In this document: positions 54,160 through 63,047 of the stretch, piece after piece
Layout of the letters: each line of letters begins with the position of its first letter
How positions within the stretch are numbered: position 1 is the first letter of the stretch
Assembly: GCF_900101385.1 (NCBI RefSeq)
Contig: NZ_FMZB01000013.1
Span: forward strand, 1-64,000
Source: Terribacillus halophilus
GTDB taxonomy: Bacteria > Bacillota > Bacilli > Bacillales > Amphibacillaceae
Length of the DNA stretch: 64,000 nt
Direction: 5' to 3'
Notes under the pieces: model-generated
Told to the model about the DNA's origin: nothing
The model's database searches: none
The model's input: the letters and a program-made list of their open reading frames with translations, nothing else
Program-made: the position numbers and the translations under genes

Positions 54160-56226
54160 TTGGTACAGAATAAATGGAATGAATCAGATGCGAAGCAGTT
54201 TGAAGGACTAGAGGAGCTGGTATATCGCTCCAATTTGATCGGAAGCGACCGTTCTGTGTGTAACTGGGGCGGCGGTAATACGTCGATGAAAACGACGGTG
54301 GAGGACTTTCGAGGACGTCCGGTGGAAGTGATGTATGTCAAAGGCAGCGGTTCTGATTTGGCAACGATGGGAGCACATAACTTCACTGGTTTGCGGATGG
54401 AAGATATTCGTCCGCTGATCGAGAAGGAGTCTATGACTGATGAAGAGATGGTTGCCTACTTGGGTAAATGCATGATTGATGCCAGCCACCCTCGCGCTTC
54501 AATTGAAACATTGCTGCATGCATTCCTTCCATTCAAACATGTCGATCATACACATCCCGACAGCATCATCAGTCTGTGCTGTGCGGATAATGGACAGGAA
54601 ATCGCCAAGGAGATTTTCGGGGACCGATTTGTTTGGGTGCCTTATATCCGTCCAGGATTCACACTTTCCAAGATGATTGCGGAAGCAGTGGCTGCGAATC
54701 CGCATGCTGAGCTTGTATTGATGGAAAAGCACGGGCTGGTTGTTTGGGGAGATACAGCACAGGAGAGCTATGATCGGACGATTGCCGTCATCAATGAAGC
54801 GGAGGACTATATCAGCCGACAACAGTCTGAAACAAAAGCCTTCGGCGGAGCAAAGGTTTCTGCTTTGGATAAAGAAGAACGTGAAAAGCTGATCACGAAG
54901 GTGATGCCAGCCATAAGGGGAGCGGTGAGCGGAGAGAAGAAAATGATCCTGAGTTTCGATGACAGTGATGATGTGCTGGAATTCGTGAATAGTGAACAGG
55001 CGCAGCAGCTGAGCCAGGTAGGTGCAGCTTGTCCGGATCATCTTGTACATACAAAGCGGACGCCTTTGTACATTGCATTTGATCCGTCTACTGACAATGC
55101 GGAGGATCTGTCACGGAAAGTGGCAGAAGGTATCCAAAACTTCGCTGAAGATTACGAAGATTATTTTAACCGTCTTGCATCCGAGGGGGATGTGATGTTC
55201 GAACCTGTGCCTAGAGTGGTTCTCATTCCTGGTGTCGGAATGGTCACAACAGGAAAAGACAAAAAAGCTGCTGATATCAGTGCTGCATTGTATCATCGTG
55301 CCATTGCGGTCATGAAGGGAGCAACTGCACTAGGTGACTTCGTGTCATTGTCTGAAGGAGAATCGTTCCAAGTGGAATATTGGCCATTGGAGCTGTATAA
55401 GCTGTCCTTGGCTCCACCAGAGGCAAGATTCAGCCGCTCGGTTGTTCTTGTCACAGGCGGTGCAGGCGGTATCGGCAGTGCGACATTGCGTGTATTCCTT
55501 GAAGGAGGCGCTCATGCTGTCGTGACAGACATCAATATCGAAGGAGCCCAAAAGGTTGCCAGGGAACTTAATGAAACATACGGTGCAGGCCGTGCGCTTG
55601 CCGTCAAAATGGACGTAACCGATGAAGCGGCAATCGCTGAAGCATTCGAAACAGCTGTACGGCAGTATGGAGGAGTCGACCATATAGTCAATAACGCAGG
55701 ACTTGCCACAAGCAGTCCTTTTGATGAAACGACATTAAAAGAATGGCAGCTTAATATGGATGTATTGGGAACAGGCTATTTCCTCGTTGCCCGGGAAGCC
55801 TTCCGCTTGATGAAGCAGCAAGGAATCGGGGGCAGCATGGTATTTGTCGGCTCGAAAAACTCTGTTTATGCCGGAAAGAATGCAGCGGCTTACAGCGCAG
55901 TCAAAGCAATGGAAATGCATTTGGCCAGGTGTATCGCTGCAGAAGGCGGCAGCTATGGTATTCGGGTAAACGGTGTTCTGCCTGATGCCGTGCTGCAAGG
56001 ATCAGCGATTTGGGGCTCCAAATGGCGTGAGGAAAGAGCAGCTGCGTATAATATTTCGCCTGATGAGCTGGAGGAGCATTATCGCAAACGTACAACACTA
56101 GGTGTCAATATTTTCCCAAGTGATATTGCAGAATCGATTGCATTCTTCGCCTCGGATGCAGCGGCGAAGACAACTGGCTGCATGATCACGGTTGATGGCG
56201 GCGTACCAGCTGCCTTCACAAGATAG
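54160..56226 (+). CDS. rhaEW: bifunctional rhamnulose-1-phosphate aldolase / lactaldehyde dehydrogenase
   Basis: A 688-residue fusion. The N-terminal class II aldolase domain (about 1-420) cleaves rhamnulose-1-phosphate to dihydroxyacetone phosphate and L-lactaldehyde; its metal-binding His residues appear in HVDHTHPDS. The C-terminal short-chain dehydrogenase (about 428-688) has the nucleotide loop TGGAGGIG (432 onward) and the catalytic Tyr578-x3-Lys582; it would oxidise lactaldehyde to lactate. The same fusion is known from B. subtilis (YuxG). The likely start is TTG 54160, 8 nt after AAAGGAG; an upstream ATG at 54109 lies within the -10 region. Confidence 0.92.
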   Translation: MVQNKWNESDAKQFEGLEELVYRSNLIGSDRSVCNWGGGNTSMKTTVEDFRGRPVEVMYVKGSGSDLATMGAHNFTGLRMEDIRPLIEKESMTDEEMVAYLGKCMIDASHPRASIETLLHAFLPFKHVDHTHPDSIISLCCADNGQEIAKEIFGDRFVWVPYIRPGFTLSKMIAEAVAANPHAELVLMEKHGLVVWGDTAQESYDRTIAVINEAEDYISRQQSETKAFGGAKVSALDKEEREKLITKVMPAIRGAVSGEKKMILSFDDSDDVLEFVNSEQAQQLSQVGAACPDHLVHTKRTPLYIAFDPSTDNAEDLSRKVAEGIQNFAEDYEDYFNRLASEGDVMFEPVPRVVLIPGVGMVTTGKDKKAADISAALYHRAIAVMKGATALGDFVSLSEGESFQVEYWPLELYKLSLAPPEARFSRSVVLVTGGAGGIGSATLRVFLEGGAHAVVTDINIEGAQKVARELNETYGAGRALAVKMDVTDEAAIAEAFETAVRQYGGVDHIVNNAGLATSSPFDETTLKEWQLNMDVLGTGYFLVAREAFRLMKQQGIGGSMVFVGSKNSVYAGKNAAAYSAVKAMEMHLARCIAAEGGSYGIRVNGVLPDAVLQGSAIWGSKWREERAAAYNISPDELEEHYRKRTTLGVNIFPSDIAESIAFFASDAAAKTTGCMITVDGGVPAAFTR

Positions 56227-56237
56227 GGGGGCGCAAG

Positions 56238-57683
56238 ATGCATATTGCAGTCGATATTGGAGCATCAAGCGGCCGTCTCGTCACTGGTGAATTGAAAGAG
56301 GGGAAGCTTGTCATACAGGAGATTCACCGGTTTGCGAATGGCTATCAGAAACAGGGGGCTTATCAGTGCTGGGATATTGATCATTTGGAAGAACAAATTT
56401 TACGTGGGCTTCAAATTGCCAAGCGGCAGGGTATCCAATCATGTACGCTTGGAATCGATACATGGGCAGTGGATTATGTTTTACTAGGGAAGGATGGTGA
56501 GCGGTTGCGTGAGGTAATCGCTTACCGGGATTCCCGGACGGATGATGTGATGGAGCAGGTATGGAAAACGGTACCTAAGCATGATATCTACCGGAAAACA
56601 GGCATCCAATTCCAACCCTTCAATACAATCTATCAGCTTTTTACTGAAAATGAGGAGCTGATCGGGCGGACCGAAACAGTGCTGCTTGTACCAGATTATC
56701 TTCATTACCGGCTGACCGGTAAAAAAGTGATGGAAGCAACCAATGCTTCCACGATGCAATTATTTGATCCACTCACACGTGACTTCGACGAAGATTTGCT
56801 TGCCTTGACCAGTTTTCAATCCAAGCAGTTTGCCCCGTTGGTAGAAGCCGGTACAGTAATCGGCGAAATCAAAGGGACATTGCAAAAGCAATATGACCTG
56901 CCTGCCTGCACTGTGATTGCTGTCGGATCCCATGATACTGCATCTGCCATTGCTGGTGTACCAGCAGCCGGGGAAGGGTGGGCCTATCTTAGCAGCGGCA
57001 CCTGGTCTTTGATCGGGACCGAACGAAGCGAGCCTATCTTGGACGACAGCAGCTTGGATAAAAATTTCACGAATGAGTGGGGAATCAACAAAACTTACCG
57101 ATATCTAAAAAATATCATCGGGATGTGGATGATTCAGGAGATAAGAAGATTATACCCGGTGGATTACAATTTTGGTGAGATGGCCGAGGAAGCTAGTCGG
57201 ACAGACTTGAAACAGGTGCCTTCCATAGACCTGAATGATCCAAGGTTTTTGAAGCCGGCCAATATGATTGAGGAATTGCAGGATTATTGCCGTGAAACCG
57301 ATCAATATGTGCCGACTAACATCGGAGAACTGGGTCTGACGGTCTATCATAATCTAGCCATGCTTTATAGTGAAGCATTGGAAGAGCTGGAACTGCTGAC
57401 GGGAACAAGCATCCGAACTTTGCACATCGTCGGCGGCGGTTCACAGAATCAAGTGCTCAATCAGCTGACAGCCGATTACAGCGGTTTACAGGTAATTACA
57501 GGTCCAACAGAAGCGACTGCGCTAGGTAACTTGATCGTCCAAATAATAGCGGCAGGGGAGCTGGATTCCTTGGAAGCAGGCAGACAGCTTATCCGCAGCT
57601 CCTTCCCTGTGCGAACCTATCTGCCGGCAGATCAAGGTTTGCTGGATAAGGAAAGGAGGAGAATTCATGATTCGAAAAGCTAG
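56238..57683 (+). CDS. rhaB: rhamnulokinase
   Basis: A 481-residue FGGY-family kinase that phosphorylates L-rhamnulose. The N-terminal phosphate loop DIGASSGRLVTGE, the central GIDTWAVDYVLL and the C-terminal ATP-binding HIVGGGSQNQVLNQLTAD are clear. AGGGGGGCGCAAG precedes the ATG. It follows the aldolase gene by 11 bp and overlaps the mutarotase gene by 17 bp. Confidence 0.95.
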   Translation: MHIAVDIGASSGRLVTGELKEGKLVIQEIHRFANGYQKQGAYQCWDIDHLEEQILRGLQIAKRQGIQSCTLGIDTWAVDYVLLGKDGERLREVIAYRDSRTDDVMEQVWKTVPKHDIYRKTGIQFQPFNTIYQLFTENEELIGRTETVLLVPDYLHYRLTGKKVMEATNASTMQLFDPLTRDFDEDLLALTSFQSKQFAPLVEAGTVIGEIKGTLQKQYDLPACTVIAVGSHDTASAIAGVPAAGEGWAYLSSGTWSLIGTERSEPILDDSSLDKNFTNEWGINKTYRYLKNIIGMWMIQEIRRLYPVDYNFGEMAEEASRTDLKQVPSIDLNDPRFLKPANMIEELQDYCRETDQYVPTNIGELGLTVYHNLAMLYSEALEELELLTGTSIRTLHIVGGGSQNQVLNQLTADYSGLQVITGPTEATALGNLIVQIIAAGELDSLEAGRQLIRSSFPVRTYLPADQGLLDKERRRIHDSKS

Positions 57684-57981
57684 TGTGATGTATGTTTATC
57701 AGGATAAATTCGCTGAGTACAAAAAACGCCATGATGAGCTATGGCCGGAGATGGAGCAAGTGCTCAAGGAGCATGGTGTCAGCAACTACAGCATTTTCCT
57801 GCACGAGCCGACTGCAATGCTGTTTGCCTATCTGGAAGCGGAATCCGAGGAAATGCATGCCAGGATTGCACAGACGGAGACGTGTCAGCGATGGTGGGCA
57901 TACATGAAGGATATCATGCAGACCAATCCCGATAATAGTCCGGTCAGTGAAGCGATGAAAGAAGTATTCCATTTACATTAA
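57667..57981 (+). CDS. rhaM: L-rhamnose mutarotase
   Basis: A 104-residue enzyme of the RhaM family, which interconverts alpha- and beta-L-rhamnose. The family pattern YKKRHDELWPEM, with the catalytic His, the following SNYSIFLHEP and the WWAYMKDIM near the end are visible. AAGGAGGAGAATTC precedes the ATG, within the end of rhaB. Confidence 0.95.
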   Translation: MIRKASVMYVYQDKFAEYKKRHDELWPEMEQVLKEHGVSNYSIFLHEPTAMLFAYLEAESEEMHARIAQTETCQRWWAYMKDIMQTNPDNSPVSEAMKEVFHLH

Positions 57982-57993
57982 GGAGGAAGACAA

Positions 57994-59247
57994 ATGACAG
58001 TGATAAAAGCGTTTGAAATGGCAAAATCAGTGTATGAGTCACTAGGAGTCGATGTAGAAGCGGCATTGGCAAAATTGAAAACGATACCAATAAGCATTCA
58101 CTGCTGGCAGGGGGACGATATCGGCGGCTTTGAAGTGCAGCAGAATGAACTTTCAGGCGGTATCGATGTGACTGGCAACTACCCTGGAAAGGCGACAACG
58201 CCAAAAGAGCTGCGTGCCGACCTGGAAATGGCGCTCAGCCTGATTCCTGGCAAGCATCGCATCAACCTGCACGCTATCTATGCAGAAACCGATGGCCAGC
58301 ATGTCGAGCGAAATGAAATAAAGCCGGAGCATTTCCGCAACTGGGTGGAGTGGGCGAAGCAGCATGGTCTAGGATTGGATTTTAATCCGACTGTCTTCTC
58401 GCACGAAAAAGCAGCCGATGGTCTGACACTTGCTCATCCCGATGAAGAAATCCGACAGTTCTGGATCGAGCATTGTATCGCTTCGCGCCGGATCGGGGAA
58501 TATTTCGGCAAAGAGCTAGGAACGGCGAGTCTTACAAATATTTGGGTCCCTGATGGTTATAAGGATGTGCCGAGTGACCGTCTGACGCCAAGGGAGCGCC
58601 TGAAACGATCACTCGATCAAATATTTGCTGTCGAAATCGATGAAACCTACAATATCGATGCCGTGGAAAGCAAATTATTCGGTATCGGTTCCGAGTCCTA
58701 TGTTGTCGGGTCCCATGAATTCTACGTGGGTTATAGTCTGACCCGCGGCAAACATCTGCTGATGGATACCGGTCATTATCATCCGACAGAGATGGTTTCC
58801 AACAAAATAAGCGGCATGCTTCCGTTTACGGATAAAATTGCTTTGCATGTTTCCCGGCCAGTTCGATGGGACAGTGATCATGTGGTGACATTTGACGATG
58901 AATTGAAGGAAATCGCACTTGAGCTAGTCCGCAATGATGCGCTTGAAAACATTCGCATCGGGCTTGATTTCTTCGATGCCAGCATCAATCGCGTTGCCGC
59001 TTGGGTAATCGGCACCCGTAATATGCAAAAGGCATTGCTTTATGCGCTTCTGACACCTCATAAAGAATTGAAAGAATACCAGGAGAAGGGACAATTCACG
59101 GATAGACTCATGCTGATGGAAGAACTGAAAAGCTATCCATTCGGCGCCATCTGGGATTATTTCTGCCAGGAAATGCAAGTACCGCGCGGAACTGCCTGGT
59201 GGCAGCATGTTCAGGAGTATGAAAGAAATGAAATGGCACATCGGTAA
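57994..59247 (+). CDS. rhaA: L-rhamnose isomerase
   Basis: A 417-residue metal-dependent TIM-barrel isomerase converting L-rhamnose to L-rhamnulose. Conserved pieces include [14 protein letters not shown] at the N-terminus, [12 protein letters not shown] in the core and [14 protein letters not shown] near the C-terminal metal site. AAGGAGGAAGACAA precedes the ATG. Length equals that of known RhaA proteins. Confidence 0.96.
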   Translation: MTVIKAFEMAKSVYESLGVDVEAALAKLKTIPISIHCWQGDDIGGFEVQQNELSGGIDVTGNYPGKATTPKELRADLEMALSLIPGKHRINLHAIYAETDGQHVERNEIKPEHFRNWVEWAKQHGLGLDFNPTVFSHEKAADGLTLAHPDEEIRQFWIEHCIASRRIGEYFGKELGTASLTNIWVPDGYKDVPSDRLTPRERLKRSLDQIFAVEIDETYNIDAVESKLFGIGSESYVVGSHEFYVGYSLTRGKHLLMDTGHYHPTEMVSNKISGMLPFTDKIALHVSRPVRWDSDHVVTFDDELKEIALELVRNDALENIRIGLDFFDASINRVAAWVIGTRNMQKALLYALLTPHKELKEYQEKGQFTDRLMLMEELKSYPFGAIWDYFCQEMQVPRGTAWWQHVQEYERNEMAHR

Positions 59248-59300
59248 CACGCAAGATTATGCTACACTATAATCAAAACGTGGTAAAGGCAGGAAAAGGT

Positions 59301-60062
59301 ATGTTAGTTGCAGAAAGACAAAGGAAGATCGTCGAACTGGTGAACGAACGGGCAAGCGTCCGGGTCACCGAGCTTAGCTCGCTCTTCCATGTGACCGAGG
59401 AGACAATACGGCGTGACCTGGAAAAGCTGGAGAAGGAACAGCTGCTGCATCGCAGCCATGGCGGAGCTGTGCGGATCGAAGAAGGAGCTACGGAAATTGC
59501 CCATGAAGCACGCGAAGTGATGCATATGCAACAAAAGCAGGCAATTGCCAGAGCAGCAGTCGCCGATATCCATACCGGGGAACGAATCATTCTCGATGCC
59601 AGTACGACGGCATGGTATATGGCAAAAGAATTGCCGAATATGCCGCTGACGATCATCACCAACAGCATCAAAGTGGCACTTGCCTGCAGTACAAAGGATC
59701 AGATTCGGGTCATTTCGCTCGGCGGGCAGCTTCTGTCCAAATCTTTATCCTTTGTTGGTCCGCTGACAGAGAGATCATTGACGACATATTACGTGGATAA
59801 GACTTTCCTATCTTGCAAGAGTGTGCACCTCGAGCATGGCTTGAGCGATTCGAACGAACAGCAGGCAATCGTTAAGAAACAGATGATCGAGATAGCAGGA
59901 CAAACAATCCTTCTAGCTGATTCCAGTAAATTCGGAAAGCGCGCTTTTGCCACCATTACCGGGCTGAATAAAATTTCGAAGGTCTACACAGATACAGGCA
60001 TAGATTCGATCACGAGAAGCTATTTTGAAAAACAGAACATGGAGTTCCAAGCTGTGAACTAA
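59301..60062 (+). CDS. DeoR-family transcriptional regulator of the rhamnose cluster
   Basis: A 253-residue DeoR/GlpR-type repressor. The N-terminal winged helix has the family signature VRVTELSSLFHVTEETIRRD, and the C-terminal DeoRC sugar-phosphate sensor domain contains ILDASTTAWYMA and SDSNEQQAIVKKQM. ATG 59301 follows AGGAAAAGGT. B. subtilis has a DeoR regulator (YulB/RhaR) in its rhamnose operon, so this likely controls the genes here in response to a rhamnose intermediate such as rhamnulose-1-phosphate. Confidence 0.88.
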   Translation: MLVAERQRKIVELVNERASVRVTELSSLFHVTEETIRRDLEKLEKEQLLHRSHGGAVRIEEGATEIAHEAREVMHMQQKQAIARAAVADIHTGERIILDASTTAWYMAKELPNMPLTIITNSIKVALACSTKDQIRVISLGGQLLSKSLSFVGPLTERSLTTYYVDKTFLSCKSVHLEHGLSDSNEQQAIVKKQMIEIAGQTILLADSSKFGKRAFATITGLNKISKVYTDTGIDSITRSYFEKQNMEFQAVN

Positions 60063-60087
60063 TCAACCGACCCCTAAGGATGATTTC

Positions 60088-61083
60088 ATGTATAAAAAAT
60101 GATTGTCCTGCTTATCTTGTTGACTTTTGTAAGCGTTTGCAACAAAAGCGAGATTCTTTATGTGCAAGAAACTCCAGCCCCTGAAGCCAAGCCGGTTCAA
60201 GAGGAGAAAATTGATATCGCAGTTGTACCGAAGGTGATGGACATACCTTACTTCCAGGCTGTCCGGGAGGGAGTGGAGGAAGCAGCCAAGTCATCCGGAG
60301 CCATTATCCATTTCAAATGGCAAATCCAGCTCAGCAAGAAGAAATCATTGATACATTCAAAAAACAAGAGGTCGATGTCCTGGCAGTCAGCGTAATCGAC
60401 CCGGATCGCCTGACACCGATCCTGACAGGAGTCAGGCGAAAGGGGATAACTGTGCTGACATGGGATGCGGATTCACACCCAGAGGGCAGGGATTTCTTTA
60501 TCAATATGGTCGATGCCGAAAAACTGGCAGAGCACCTGCTGGATAGTTTGGCAGCACAAATCGGGGAAGAAGGCGAGTATGGATCGAATGGATGAAAAAG
60601 GAACTTGAAAAAGAAGAATACAAGGATATCGAACTTGTCAAAGTAGCTTACGGAGATGATTTGCGCGATAAGAGTGTATCCGAAACAGAAGCATTGTTGA
60701 AATCTTATCCAGATCTAAAAGCAATCATCGCACCTACGACTGTCGGTATTGCCGCAGCAGGCAAAGTGCTTACCGATAAAGGTTTGGAAGGAGAAGTGGT
60801 CCTGACTGGCTTGGGGTTGCCGAGTGAAATGGCGACATATATTGAAAGCGGCGTCAGCCCATGGATGTATCTGTGGAATCCGATTGATGTTGGAAAAGGC
60901 GCTGCATATGCTGCCTACGAATTAGGTGAAGGCAACATCACTGGCGAATTAGGAGAGAAAGTAGATTTGCGTGATCTTGGTGAAGTGGAAGTAGTCGAAG
61001 ATGACGAGGGCACACGGATCATGCTGGGTGATCCGTTTAAATTCGATGAATCCAATATAGATGAATGGAAAGATGTATATTGA
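60088..61083 (+). pseudogene. sugar ABC-transporter substrate-binding lipoprotein (RhaS-like), broken in three places
   Basis: Fragments in three frames together form a periplasmic-binding-protein-type lipoprotein: DIAVVPKVMDIPYFQAVREG, then NPAQQEEIIDTFKKQEVDV, then WMKKELEKEEYKDIELVKV and the rest. Lesions are: one A missing from the run at 60094-60099, which stops the frame from ATG 60088 (good AAGGATGAT Shine-Dalgarno); a net loss near 60315 (probably 4 nt); and a loss of about 46 nt near 60573, where a segment like AIVSGGL-x-ASNLN should be. The lipobox also reads FVSVC rather than a normal VSGC. Sequence and position suggest a rhamnose-binding protein; no permease genes are nearby. Confidence 0.82.
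60127..60141 (+). promoter_or_regulatory. cre-like site inside the start of the broken binding-protein gene
   Basis: TTGTAAGCGTTTGCA matches WTGNAANCGNWNNCW at every position. It lies over the lipobox codons, downstream of any promoter, where CcpA could block elongation. Confidence 0.5.
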
Positions 61084-61093
61084 CTGACATGTG

Positions 61094-61124
61094 ACCGGGG
61101 ACTTTGCATCCCCCGGTTTTTTTG
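61094..61124 (+). terminator. intrinsic terminator after the binding-protein pseudogene
   Basis: 7-bp GC-rich stem ACCGGGG / CCCCGGT with a 10-nt loop and seven T residues. Confidence 0.9.
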
Positions 61125-61240
61125 GTGGGGAAAATCGATCTTGTTTATGTTTTCGAATAGGCATATCCGTTACAGGAAAATACGTGAAAAAGAACGTATG
61201 TATATAAAAATGAGTACAACTCAGAAACATATCTGAAATT

Positions 61241-61255
61241 TTGTAAGCGCTCTTA
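61241..61255 (+). promoter_or_regulatory. cre-like site upstream of the two-component system
   Basis: TTGTAAGCGCTCTTA fits the cre consensus with one mismatch, 29 bp before the kinase start. Confidence 0.5.
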
Positions 61256-61283
61256 TCAATTAGAGAATGAAAGCGGAGAATGG

Positions 61284-63047
61284 ATGATGAGGGAGGAATG
61301 TGCGATTATAAAGTATTTAAAACTCATGAAAATGCGCCATCGATATTTTATTGCAATAACGCTTATTTCGATCATCCCGCTGGCTGTACTTGGCATAACT
61401 TCGTATTATGTTGCGAAGACAACATTGATGAATCAACAAATCAATACAATGCAGACTCAAGTGAAAGCATCTAGTGAGCGTGCGGATGTCCTGTTGAAGA
61501 ATATCATCAATATGCAGCGATTGATAGCTTGGAACAGTGATATGCAAGCGGAGTTAAAAAAGAGCGCCGATATAACTTCCGACTCTTCCCGGGAGATGGA
61601 GAAAAGTATGGGGGAACGGATGGAGCATCTTTTATACAGCTATTTTATCGATACGCAGGATGTGGATTCCGTTTGTATATTCGATAAGCATTTTCGTGCT
61701 TTTTGTTATGGGAACAGCAGCAGTATGGGAAAGTATGATACAAGCGGAGGTGCAGTTCATGGAATAGATTCGCAGGATTGGTACAGACAAACGGAGGCGG
61801 CGGAAGGAAAAGTTTTGTTTTTTAGCCGCAATGTACTGCTGGATGATCCGTCCTCGAATACGTTTTCGTCCGTAAAGCTGCTGCGTGATTCGGATAATGT
61901 TTTTGAACAGCAAATTCTCGGAGTCCTGGTCGTGAACATTCATAAGTCTATTTTTTCGAGAGTCATAGAAGAGAGCCCAAATAGTGAATCTGTCATTCTG
62001 GACCAAGCAGAGACATCGAATCGAGTTGTTTATACGGAGCCGATTGCCAATCCAGAAAAGAAAAGCAAGCTTTCTCTCCTTCAAAGAGATGATTTTCCAG
62101 AAGAGAATCATTTAATCAGCAGCTATCGGAATGAAACGACAGGATGGGCTTTTGTTCATATTATCGAAAAAGATGTTTTATTCAATGAAACTTACTTTAT
62201 ACGGAATGCAACGGGAATACTCGTTGGATTGATGGCGTTCTTGGCACTGATACTTTCCTTTATTACCTCTGGCAGAATTATGCATCCTCTGACGCAACTG
62301 AAAAAGTTGATTGTGGACTGGATGAAAACGACAAAAGAAAGACAGGCGGAAATAGCTTCTGATGACATAAGTTTGATAAGTAATACATTCAAACAAGTGA
62401 CTTCCGAAAACATGGAGCTGAATCATTTGCTGATCCGCTCGAAACTGGAGATCAAAGAGGCAGAGCTTAACCTCCTGCAAGCCCAAATAAAGCCGCATTT
62501 TTTGTACAACACATTGGACGCTATCTATTGGATGGCGATCATGAATGATAATCAAGACATTGCCAAAATGACGAGTGCTCTTTCAGAAACTTTTAAGCTT
62601 AGCTTGAGTAAAGGGAAAGAAATGATAACCGTAGATGATGAATTGGCTCATATTCGTCACTATGTAACGATTCAGCAGCTGCGATTTCCTAATCGTATTA
62701 CTTATGAAGAAGACGTTGACGATGCGCTCCTTGATATGGAATTTCTAAAACTATTGCTGCAGCCGTTAGTCGAAAATGCCATCTATCATGGACTGGAACC
62801 GAAAATGAGTCCGGGAATAGTTCGGTTGACTGGAAAAATCAACAACGATGAAACGATTTTTATCATTGAAGATAATGGTGTAGGAATAGAAGAGATGTCG
62901 AATACGACCAAGGGCTTTGGACTGAAAAATGTGCAGCAGCGCATGGAATTATATTACCCCTCCTCCACTTTTTCCATAAGGAGTGAAATGAATCTTGGTA
63001 CTACTGTAGAGCTTCGTTTTCCAATCAAGACAAGGGGGGATTCCTGA
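61284..63047 (+). CDS. YesM-type sensor histidine kinase
   Basis: A 587-residue membrane kinase. Helix 1 is about 19-42, the extracytoplasmic dCache-like sensor domain runs to about 305, then helix 2 (about 310-330), a HAMP linker and a His_kinase domain with the phospho-His in IKPHFLYNTLDAIYW (His405). The C-terminal ATPase has LLQPLVENAIYHGL and DNGVGIEE. Kinases of this class usually pair with a YesN-type AraC regulator and control sugar or pectin-fragment uptake. ATG 61284 follows CGGAGAATGG. Its stop overlaps the next start (ATGA type). Confidence 0.9.
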   Translation: MMREECAIIKYLKLMKMRHRYFIAITLISIIPLAVLGITSYYVAKTTLMNQQINTMQTQVKASSERADVLLKNIINMQRLIAWNSDMQAELKKSADITSDSSREMEKSMGERMEHLLYSYFIDTQDVDSVCIFDKHFRAFCYGNSSSMGKYDTSGGAVHGIDSQDWYRQTEAAEGKVLFFSRNVLLDDPSSNTFSSVKLLRDSDNVFEQQILGVLVVNIHKSIFSRVIEESPNSESVILDQAETSNRVVYTEPIANPEKKSKLSLLQRDDFPEENHLISSYRNETTGWAFVHIIEKDVLFNETYFIRNATGILVGLMAFLALILSFITSGRIMHPLTQLKKLIVDWMKTTKERQAEIASDDISLISNTFKQVTSENMELNHLLIRSKLEIKEAELNLLQAQIKPHFLYNTLDAIYWMAIMNDNQDIAKMTSALSETFKLSLSKGKEMITVDDELAHIRHYVTIQQLRFPNRITYEEDVDDALLDMEFLKLLLQPLVENAIYHGLEPKMSPGIVRLTGKINNDETIFIIEDNGVGIEEMSNTTKGFGLKNVQQRMELYYPSSTFSIRSEMNLGTTVELRFPIKTRGDS

